Source: Rhyacichthys aspro
Lineage: Eukaryota > Chordata > Actinopteri > Gobiiformes > Rhyacichthyidae
Reading direction: 5' to 3'
DNA length: 64,000 nucleotides
Assembly (NCBI GenBank): GCA_036850595.1
Contig: CM072165.1
Span: 12,360,609-12,424,608 of the forward strand
This document shows positions 35,556-45,299 of this stretch, one piece after another (the first letter of the stretch is position 1; each line of letters begins with the position of its first letter). A model generated the notes under the pieces. The model did not search any database and had not been told where the DNA came from. It saw only the letters and a list, made by a program, of their open reading frames with translations. A program made the position numbers and the translations under genes.

Positions 35556-36110
35556 ACTGTCCAGAACACCTGAGGCGTCCTTTCTGTTTCTCATCACGGG
35601 GCGTGTGTCGGTGCATGCGCCCGTGAGCCTCGGACTTGGACGTGGAGGGAGAATCATGAATACTAATGGCGGTCTGTGAAAGAGAGGGGTTGTGACTTGA
35701 CTCTCAAAGGAGCGCGCTGAACAGCTCTCCCCTCCTTCTGCGCACACGCCGCACCTGACCTCTCCCTGCAGCCCGCAGATAAAGCTGTGATTATCAAACA
35801 CAGCAGCTTGTCATTAGCAGAGTCACCAAAGATATCGGCCATCGGTGAAAGAAAGGGACTCGAGCTCGAACGGCCACACACCAGGTTTGGGTTTTAGCAA
35901 AAATGGTACTCGGATCTTGGGAATGGTGAGGCTAGTGCCCTGCCTGTCCGGCGTGGGGCGGGTTGACGGGTGGGGGCAGCAGCTGAATTCATCAGTATGC
36001 GAGTGCAGCCGAGCCAGGAAACCACGAGGCGCGCGGGACTACAAGCGGCGACTGTTCTCCCAAAGGAAATGGACGAACGTGAGAAAACGTAGCGGAAAAT
36101 AATATTAATC
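35556..36110. promoter_or_regulatory. Candidate regulatory or conserved noncoding island
   Basis: GC/CpG-richer patch with GAATACTAATGGCGG, GCTTGTCATTAGCAG and GATTATCAAACAC. Frames on both strands are short and mutually overlapping. Inference from composition only. Confidence 0.2.
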
Positions 36111-39100
36111 GACGTCGAGGTTTGAAAGATGTAAGAGGAGTGGGACGTTTTATTGGAGGATGCTTAAAAAAACAATGCCTTTGCAAATAAACAATGCCTT
36201 TTCGATTATATCAAGGGTAAAGGGTTGGCCGCAATGATTTCAAACGACTAGAAACATCTGCATCCACTAGAGAACGCATGCAATAAAACCAATATAACTG
36301 TGGACATTCGCTGAAATGAAAAGCAGAATTCATTTCACTGATTCCTGTTCAACAAACGGATGAAATAATGATAAGTTTCCCTCATTGCTCTTATTGCATG
36401 ACATGAATATTACATGATGCGATGATCTGAGGTGATTAAGGTCAACGCCCACTCATTTCCTGTCTTCTATCCTTCCTTCCTTCGCGTGCATCTACAAACA
36501 AACCAAGGGTTAGGTTGGCCTTTGGGTTCCTGTGTGACCAGTTACGGTGCAGAGGGCAAAAGGTGGACGCTGGCGAGAATTCTGGGATTTTTACCGCCGC
36601 AAAACGCTCCAACTTTGTGTTTTCTCAGTCTGCAATAAAAGGGAACCGCTGCCAAGGATGTAAGGATCCACCCGGCTGTAACAGCTCTTGGAAGGTCTCC
36701 ACTCAAGACATCAACGAAAGCCTGAATCAACACGAGCTTCCTAATCCCTTTGGCTGTATGCTGAGAGTGATCAGGTGTGGATTGCCTCGCGCGGCGGCCA
36801 TTTCCCTCCTTTTGCCTCACATCCGGATTCATGTAAAATGTGTGACTGCATGGCTAGATGTGTTGACAGACGAGCCATGAGCAAAAGCAGACACCAATGA
36901 AAATGGTGTGAGAAGCGTATGTGGAAATGTGTAGGACAGTGACGCGCAAACACAAGGGACCACTGTGTATTGCAGTTTACAGAATAGACGTTCCTATTTG
37001 TCAATATTATGAAGTAAATTCTGTTTTTATCCATTCTCCTGGATTAACTACAGCCTCTAATGAGATACTAATGAGTTTCATAGCACTGCAGACTTGAGTT
37101 ATTGCCTTATCCTGCATTAAAAGTACTTTAAAAATGCATGTATGTGTGAGTTTGCAGTAATTTCTGGATCATGTGAATCATATTTAGGTAACTGCTGCAT
37201 ATATACTTCTTAGTTGTGCTCAGGTTAGACTAGAAGAGCTCTGAGCATGCTCCACAGAGCCAGCAAAGACATGATAAAGAATACAAAAACAAGCCATACT
37301 AATGCATTTTTACATTAGCAAATATATGCAGTTTATGCCAGTCTTTCAAATAAAAAAAAAAAGTTTAAAATGAAAAAAAAAACTGGCATGTTGTGATGTT
37401 AGGAAATCATTTATTCCAACTTAATTGAGTTCAAGTGCTCACACACAATGGCTCAATGATTGCTGTGAAAAGTAGCCTAGCTTATTAGCGCCGGATGTTA
37501 ATGAATGCTAAAGTAACATGGATGCAATAATGGCCTGAGCACCGTGGACTTAGTAGTTCAATTCTCTCCGGGGCGTGTAAACTGGACAAGAACAGTGGTC
37601 CATTAAAAGGTCTGTGCATTCGCAGACTAAGCCGTGCATGTCAACATAACGACAAGACCATTCACAAGCGTTATCTAATGGCAAGGCTACTGTACCCATG
37701 CTTCTACTGCAGAACTATACTAGGCACTTCAAGAGCAGTCCATATATAGCGCCATAAGGCTGAGTCTTATAGAAGCTTTGAAGACAATCCTCACAAAGCC
37801 TTAACTTGCCGTGAAAAACAGTTGCTTCTCCTTCAGATCTTACACCAAACTGAGTAAGGGTCACTTAGAAGGAGACAGACAGCTCAGTGAAACGCTACAG
37901 TTCAACGGTTAAGACTCTCCAATTAGCCGTAATCAGGGCAACGTGTGTGACACTCGGAGGCATCTGAATAGACAGTAATGAACTGCTTTACATATAGAAA
38001 GCCGCAATTGGTCGCCGTCTCCGGCAGACAGTAAGAACCTTCTAAACCGGGCAGCACTTCATCCATCACAGTCTATGATGGTAACAATGGACATAGTTAA
38101 TCAGGAGAGGGCGAATCCTGGCTCCTTGTTCCTTCTGAATGGGGATATGTTTATTAAAACCCCTTCCATTCAGAAACAGATGATTGGATTGCCGTAACAA
38201 AAAAGAACTGACCTTATTTCCCATGTTAGGATGACTTTCTTATATTATACAGAACTGTGCTATTACGGCGTGTTGACGATACAGCCTACTTATGCCACTT
38301 GTTCGTTGTTTTTTGTCTCACTAAAAAGTTTAGTCAGGTTTAATGTTCCTTTTTTTCTTTTTAATTAAGGCCAAATGTTGAATTAAAAACCAAAAGCACA
38401 TCAAAGCCGTTTTAGTCTGAGCGCAGTGCAGTGGACTCGATAATTTGATTCTTTTTTCATTTCTTCATTCGCTTATTAACATGTACAACTTAAGGAGCAC
38501 AAACAACGCAGCCAGTGACACTGCCGCCATCTTTTCCCAGTCGCCGCATCAACTAATCAAATTATCTCTTAAACCTGGGACAAGGACAGCACTCCAGTTA
38601 CATGGCCTAGTCAGTGAGCAATCAGTGTTGTCCAACTAAGCTTTAAATATTACAATTATTGCTGAGATGTGAATATGTTCGCCCAGTGGAACTCGGAGTG
38701 TAAATCCTGCGCTACCAGTATGTGCATGATAAGATGTCTATCTATCTTGAAAAGTTACACGACGTTTTTAGTCCTTTGGCGTCATGCAACATCCAGTGTG
38801 GTTCCATTTTAGCCAATTTCAATAGACTCATCACGCCTCCCAACATGTCTGCAATGCTGTAAAAGACTGAAATCAATCTCTCTCCTGCACGGCATGTGTG
38901 TGTGTGTGTATTCACGGATGGGTGGGTGTGTGTGTGCCCGCCAGTGAGTACAGCATGGCCCTGCAGGAGCTCATCCAGACAGATGTAGCATAATAATGAC
39001 ACTGTGGGAAGAGAGGAGCCGATAAGGCCTGAGCCTTGAATCGCGTAGACCTGATATGCTAAAACCCAGGGGTAGGTTCAGGGCCACAGTGACAGCTTAA

Positions 39101-42100
39101 TGGATGATAGGTGCCTCCTTTTCCAGCAGACGCTAAGACTTCCTCGCCTTTCCTCCAGCAGGCAGGTGGAAGGGTTTTTCCACAGCTTAAGGGGCTGACA
39201 CCAGGTCTGACCAGGTTGGTGGTAAGTGTTACAATGTTGTGACAACGACACAAAGCGGAGAAACTGCCTCGAAAACGGGCCCCAAAGCAAGAGGGCTCTT
39301 ATCAGTAAGTGGGGTATTAGCGCTGGTAATAAGCTGTGCCACTCGGTTGACAATACACAAGCGCGTTGGCATTCCAGACAAGTACTTGATATGCCACGCT
39401 GCAATGGAAGTATTTATGACGCCAATTGAAATTGACTCCCGGAAACGGAGTAGCATTCTAATGTGCATGTGCTGTCTTGTCGCAGATAATGAAAATCCTG
39501 GAAGTGTGCTGCTAAAAACAACACAGACCAAATGAGAAAACAGCAGTGGTTGCGGTGTGGGCGGACATTAGTAACCGCTACAGCATACTGCCAGAGGAGA
39601 AAAAAAAACAAAAAAGATCCAAACAGAGCCAACCAACCAAATAAAACTATGTATTGGCTTGGCTACTTCTCACTCTAGATGTATTTTGTGCAACACATGA
39701 GTAGAAACAGAAAAACCTGCCAAGTCTGGAGTTCTGTCATAAGTTAGAGCACTAAGTTTACAATGCAAATGTCGCCTTTCCTTTTGCCTTTACTATTGCA
39801 TACAGACCATTTCTCTAACAGGCCAATATCTTCTGACAGCCATAAATCCACTGAGAGAGCCAGTGAACATTTTTATGTTAATCATGTCAATTTAAATAGC
39901 TTAGCAACTTGAGATGTGAGAGGTGCAATCCAATTATCCAAGCTCGACGACAGAGAAGGCAGGGAAATAAAAAGAAACGCCAATAAGAAGAAGAAGACAC
40001 TGCCATTTTATAAGACGACGTTATTGAGTGCTCTCTCTGATTAACTGGCCCACTTTAGTTCAAAATAAGAACCAAGACAGTATGCAACTGTTATTGTTCC
40101 TTCACTAAGCCCTGAAGGAATGGCAGCAACGACTAAAAGGAGGCAACAATAGATGTAGTTGGACAAGAATGGCATTTTTGGCATCAAAAACACATCATGT
40201 TTCAATATATCACAAGTGTGTCAAGTATTTCATCTTCACGTCGGAGCAGCTGATATCAGAGGGAAATCTGAAAAAGCAGAATGGTACAGGCCTTGTTTAT
40301 TGTTGCATTCAAACCCAAACTGACAGCCAGCTCTGCTCCCAGAAAGGAAATCAATAGAAGAAAAAAATGTGAATGTTTTATGTATCTTCTTCTGACTTCA
40401 TGCAGCTGTAATGTTTTAGAAGAATGTAAGACCTAGACGTATTAAGGCATTGCTATTTTATGTGACAAGACACATTTAAGTGTTTCTTTCATACATGCAC
40501 TATCCTCTGGACTTTATCCCGAGAGGTGGCTATATGTTTGAGCACAACTGTCAGGAGTAAGCTCGGACATGATTCGCCTGACAATCTCCAGAGAAGTTTC
40601 TTTCATTTTTCACTTTTGCTTTTAGTTTGACAGTTTAATCCCCTATTGCTTATTTTAACAGGAATCATCTGTGGGGGAAAAAAAACAACAAATCACTGCT
40701 GTAAAAGGAGCATTGCTTGACACAAACAATGAAAGACCAAGAAATACCAAGAATTGAGTTATTCCGTTGCAAAATATGTCTTATTTTAAAGCGAAACTGC
40801 TCCAAAATGATAAAAATAGATAAACAGTGCAGTAAATTAAACATGGATAAATGTTGGCAATGCTTCGACGCAATGTTTAACGAGGTGGAGATAATTACAT
40901 GATTGCTTCAGTCCACGGTAAACTCCAAAGCTTAGAGTTTCAGGTAAGCTTTAAATTTCAATTAGTATTTTGTGGTGAACAATTTGTCTGCGTTTTCCTT
41001 TTTGTTTTTTGTTTTGTTAGTAAAAGAAGCAGAATCGGGTACTGGAGCTTTAAGGATGTGAATTGTAAACGGCGTGAAATGTGACAGTAACAGCAACAAT
41101 ATGTATATCCAAACATATGTGCAACATAAAGTACCAACAACTGTGAAGGATCTATGGACATTGTTTGTATTAAAGCACACAAGGAGGTTTAACTAGAAAA
41201 GTGCATAAGGAGGCCCCAAATATGGCCTAAAATGATTTTATTTATCCACAGTTACTGCTGTTTAAACTTACAATTATACAATTCATTACTAACATGCCTT
41301 ATGTGCGCTTATGTGAGTCTTTTGATGCCCCCAGGTACAACTGCAATCACCTTTACATACATTCACAACCTCCAGATAAAGCACCAAGGATAATGCATGT
41401 ATCAAAAGGGCTTTGGATAATGATTTCCTGGCAGCTCCATAAAAATACTTTTATTTAACGCACTACTTCAATCCCCAAACTCAATATGACAGCAATATGG
41501 ACATCAGTTTATAAATACAAATCAGATCAATTCTGTAAGTCATTACAGCCCAGACAGCACCATTAAAGGCTAGCTCATGAATTTGTCATTGACATAGACT
41601 GCACACACCTTCCTCTCTCCTCTACAGCAAGTGTTATCCCTCATTTATGTGCCCGGTCACATTAAACAGTGAGAATATGTGCATGTAGCTGTGTGTAGGG
41701 TGGAGAATATGGATAAGGAGAAATCCAATGCAGTCAAGCGGCTGGGAAGGGCTTGATCATTCTGTAGAGGCTCACTGTAGCCGCAAAGGGCTAACCGTGG
41801 CAGCTTTAGCTATCGATTACCGCCGATTGATTGACGGAGATGACATATTTACCGAGTCAAGAGAAATGGGAGTGGAACGGGAGGTACCGACGGAGACACG
41901 GAGAGAAAGGGGTTGGTGGAAAGCGGCATGCAAATGAAACGTGAGCATACTGAATAATCGATACGTGCTATTAACGTCTCCTGTCAAAGTAATGCATGTA
42001 CAGGGTGTCAAATAAGACTATGGAAATAAATTCTGCAGAAGAAGTAGGAAGGAACATCGTAGGGAACATCAAAGGAATCATCAATGTGAAACCCTGCCTT

Positions 42101-43399
42101 GTCCCTGACAGCTTAGGCGAAGAACAGCACAGCAAACCGACGCACTGCTGAGCACTGAGCCCGAGACTTACACTGGAGAAAGTAGGACAAAGTAACCACA
42201 GCTCGGGCAATTATCAATGGATTTTTCCCCCTGCACACAATGTACCGTGACACACAGGATGCAAGGTTTAGCATCGCAACAAGCACTTGAGAGCGTTCTC
42301 CGTTAGCGACTGTCAACGCGCGTCAATGAATATACTGTGGGTGGTGATTACATGATTCGAAATTGGCCACAGTTCAATATAGTTAGAAGGGCCCAAGATG
42401 GCTGCAGAGCTTAAAAGGCAGCAAGCATAACCCAGCTGGCTTAGAGATGTGCTGCAAAAACCCCAGATGGGAATGGCTTCTGGTAACATCATCCGCCAAA
42501 TTTGGGGTCATGAATCAAGACTGTGGTCTATCGGGAGCAGGTCGCTTTGCCCAGGCCTGGCTCCTCTTAGCCTTTCCAGAGATGACAGAGATCAATAGAT
42601 GGATGAAGCAATTGGCCAGGCTTATGTGCTCAACTTAGAGCTTATTGCCAGCATAAATCAACCCCTTAAAGAAAATTAACTCTCGTTGACCCGTTAGACT
42701 GTAATCATTGATTTTAATCTGGTTTTTGAGTCGTTGCTTTGCCATTGGGAAATCCTTCCGAGAAATATTCGAAAATTCTAAAACCATTTACACTCATTTG
42801 AGTTCAATGGGCCACAAAATATAAAAAACACAACTGATTGCAATTTGGATAAAAAAGCCACACCACAATTTTGATGATTTTGACAATGAAAATGTTCTAT
42901 CTAAAACTAAAAGTGAGTTGTCCTGGGCACTGTTAGGGCTTTCAGTAAACTACTGTGATTTGTGGAAATGTCAAGTTATCACAAGACAAATATGTTTTTC
43001 AGTGTGTTTTTATCTATTACAAAACTGCACAGTGGCACAAATCCCAGAAGCATATGTAGCTATTGAGTTTTCCACAATAACAATCCTCTCACTACTCACC
43101 ACCACTCACTTCTGTTTAGAATACACTTCCATTGTGCTATGGTGCTATTCTGTTGGTTGGCTGTTTTATTTTTGTGATGTTCTGACCCATCTTGCCCACC
43201 ATAATGTTGGGGCCAATGTCTAATTAATTGGCTAAAGTGAGCCGCCCTAGTTAGTTTGGATAAGTGGAAGATCAAGGATATGAGGGGGTTAAAGGGCAGA
43301 TCCAGTGAGGTATTGTCACATGCCTTTACATTGAGTTCAACCAACAAATCCACTTTTTCAATCGCGAAATCATGACAAGATGACTCAATTCAAAGAAGA
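36111..43399. other. Intronic sequence approaching the beta exon, no other exon recognised
   Basis: Ordinary intron with GC-richer patches at 36440-36860 and 39080-39540, a short TG run (38896-38910), and GA/AAG-rich bits near 39985. The 121-codon plus frame at 36515-36880 and the overlapping frames at 39078-39535 resemble nothing known. No neurexin LNS exon was recognised on the minus strand. Confidence 0.45.
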
Positions 43400-43408
43400 G
43401 GTTCTTAC
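43400..43408 (-). other. nrxn2: Splice donor of the nrxn2 beta exon
   Basis: Read on the minus strand, the exon ends ..GGTCATG and continues gtaagaacc. GTAAG is a near-perfect match to the U1 consensus, though the exon-side dinucleotide TG is less than ideal. The open frame runs on past it for 27 codons (ending in WICWLNSM) that do not resemble neurexin, which supports the exon stopping here. The phase is 1. Confidence 0.9.
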
Positions 43409-43682
43409 CATGACCCCCACGGGTGAGAAAGGGCATCCTGTTGATAGCAATGGGCACTGTGCCATGTTTGTTGTGGAAGTGGTGGACGTGGTGGGTGGTA
43501 CTGAGGGAGGAGGACACGCGGGCGGCTACGGCGGGGCAAGGGAACACCAGCAGGGCCAGCGAGAGCACCAGCCGGAACAGGAAAGCCGGACTGGCCCACA
43601 CCGCGGGTGAAGCCGCCCCTTGGCTGGTCTTTTGTTGTAAACCTCCGTCCACCTCCTCCACTTCCACTTCCTCCCGCTCCAT
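43409..43682 (-). CDS. nrxn2: Neurexin-2 beta, first (beta-specific) coding exon
   Basis: Beta-neurexins are presynaptic single-pass adhesion receptors that bind neuroligins, LRRTMs and cerebellin complexes through one LNS domain. This exon encodes the beta-only N-terminus: 91 codons plus one base. Residues about 1-30 are acidic then mixed. Residues 33-53 form a hydrophobic core (FLFRLVLSLALLVF) ending in AVAA, a plausible signal-peptidase site. The mature start is SSSLSTTHHVHHFH, a histidine-rich motif, followed by VPIAINRMPFLTRGGH. As I remember the human protein, the NRXN2 beta segment from ARVSSS to RGGH differs at about one position; NRXN1 and NRXN3 beta have SKHHSVPI-type sequence instead, so paralogue 2 is favoured. 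The exon ends CATG/gtaagaac, leaving phase 1, which fits the G of the following Ala-Gly-Thr-Thr-Tyr of the LNS exon. The ATG at 43682 is one choice; an in-frame ATG at 43748 would add 22 residues (MFTSCLCRLRG..). Teleosts often keep nrxn2a and nrxn2b, and which this is cannot be told. Confidence 0.93.
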
Positions 43683-44727
43683 GGGGGCGGGGCCTAAAAG
43701 GAACAGAAGGCCCCTCCCCCTCAGACGACACAAACAGGAAGTGAACATCTCAAAGGAATCCAGGGCCCATGATCCCCTGCTTTCCAGCGCGGGGAGGAAA
43801 AAAAAAAGAAAGAAATGTTTAAAAAGCCAAGAAAAAGATCCGTTAAAAATCCCCAAAATAATTGAAAAGAAAGAAATAACGACGAAAGAAAAATACAAAA
43901 TCCTTCCAGAAAAGAAAGACCCAAAAATCCTCCAAGAGTCTACTGTAGAGTGTTGTATCCGAAAGCTTCTGACGGGATCCAAAAGCAACCACCTCCCAAT
44001 CTTACAGCAATCTTACGAATGTGTATCATCAACTTCCTCAGCCCCTTTTACCCAACAATCACAGCTTCGCGGCAAAGATTAAGTAACTACCAGACTCCAC
44101 CTTAGCTCCGTCACAAAATATCTTGTTTACAGCTCTGGAAGTTAATTGCTCGACCGGGGGAGATCTTCACAAGGCTCCTCCACCCATAATCCGGGATGCT
44201 ACGACCAAATGTGAGACTCCCGCTATTCCTCACTTAGAAGGTGAGCACTTGAATGACAAAACACATAGGAGTAAAGCCGAGATGCCAGAGCAGAGGCGTG
44301 GGGCGCCGTGACGAAGAAGCAGTCAAATCCTGTCTCGGGGCTTGGGATCCCTGAAGGAGCTCTGAGTCCGTTCAGTCTGGAGCTCAAAGCGGGAAATGGA
44401 ATGAAAAAAAAAAACCCCAAATAGCACTGTGAAGAGGACAAAATGGTCGGCTATTTTCCCCAGCAATGAAATCTCTGCCAGTAAAACAAAATCAATACGA
44501 GCTGAGGAACGCGAAGCCACATTAAATCAAATCCAAAGAGTGTGGACTGTCCTGTTCAGCCGCGCAATCCTCCGATCCGTTTAGACTTGTGCGTCCCACT
44601 TCTGATTGCACTTCCCTCGCTCGGAGTACGATCCCTTTTGTGTAGCCCCCTCAAACGGAGCGGTGTAAGGTGGGAGGCAGATGAGAGGCAGTCGCTGGTC
44701 CTCTCGGTGGAGCTCCGACACTGGGCT

Positions 44728-44750
44728 CTGCTGCTGCTGCTGCTGCTGCT
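44728..44750. repeat. (CTG)n trinucleotide run in the beta promoter/5' UTR region
   Basis: Seven full CTG units plus a partial one on the plus strand (CAG/AGC on the nrxn2 strand), followed by looser CTA/CTG-rich sequence to about 44806. On the plus strand it can be read as polyleucine, but there is no sign of a plus-strand gene. It lies about 1.05 kb upstream of the candidate beta start codon. Confidence 0.85.
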
Positions 44751-44861
44751 ACTCCTGGCTCGCTGTGAGAGTCTGACGATGCTACTGCCGCTACTGGCTC
44801 TGCTGTGAAATTCATGCTAATTGAATCAGAAGCTGCAGCAACGAGCGCATCCTTCCTGCCC

Positions 44862-45240
44862 GCACAGTTTTCTCCCTTCTCCTTTTCCCTCCGATCAAGT
44901 CAGCCGGCCCCCCCCCTCCTCCTACTCTCTCTGACTCCACCGCTTCTCCAACAGAGGGCAAAGGAAAAAGAAAGAGGGGGAAAAAGAAAAAAAAAAAAGA
45001 AAGACAGAAAAGAAACACACCAAGAGTCCGGCGGAAGGAGAGATAGAAAGAAAAGGTGGCGGACACAGTGGGATCTTTTCAATGCACTGTCGATGATACA
45101 CAGGGCAGAGCGGAGACAGGAGAGTGTTTGTGTGTCTGGATGGAGCGCGAGATGGAGCGAGAGAGCGAGGGAGGGTGGGAGAGAGAGGAAGGAGGGAGGG
45201 GAGTGGAGAGGAGTGGAAGGAGGGCGGCACGCACGTAGGA
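44862..45240. repeat. Polypyrimidine then polypurine tract
   Basis: On the plus strand, 44862-44952 is strongly C/T-rich (runs of CCT and CTCC). At about 44953 it switches to almost pure A/G (GAGGG, AAAGAAAG) until about 45060, and a second GA-rich block of GAGAG and GGAGG repeats covers 45115-45235. Such strand-asymmetric sequence near promoters can adopt triplex or other non-B structures. Here it lies at the 5' edge of the proposed beta-neurexin promoter. Confidence 0.75.
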
Positions 45241-45299
45241 AAAAGGATGGGAGGCAAAGATTCATGACGGCTTTACTGTTTACATAAATAGAAGCCAAT

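Larger units (their letters stand above)
1..43408 (-). other. nrxn2: Inferred nrxn2 intron following the beta exon (incomplete)
   Basis: If the beta exon call is right, everything on the low-coordinate side is intron of the minus-strand gene until the next LNS exon. I looked on the minus strand for signature segments of the downstream exons: YIFGKGG, NDRPSTR, GLGDYLQLHI, GKYHVVRF, the splice-site-4 exon with VVDEWLLDKG, PFQGQ, and the transmembrane/cytoplasmic exon. I found none by eye. The longest open frames here do not resemble known proteins. The intron therefore appears to exceed 43 kb. A short exon missed by eye remains possible. Confidence 0.6.

Noticed and set aside
37540..37590. Possible tRNA-like B box (TAGTTCAATTCTC)
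   Set aside because: No convincing A box or stem pairing at the right distance; too weak for a SINE or tRNA call.
38896..38935. Short TG/GTG runs
   Set aside because: Only about eight units, interrupted; ordinary intronic simple sequence.
43423..44082. 219-codon plus-strand open frame across the beta exon and 5' region
   Set aside because: It is the antisense shadow of the neurexin-2 beta exon; the minus-strand reading matches a known protein and has a splice donor, the plus-strand one has neither.
44542..44808. Plus-strand frame with a run of ten leucines
   Set aside because: The leucine run is just the CTG microsatellite; no homology and on the opposite strand to the gene.
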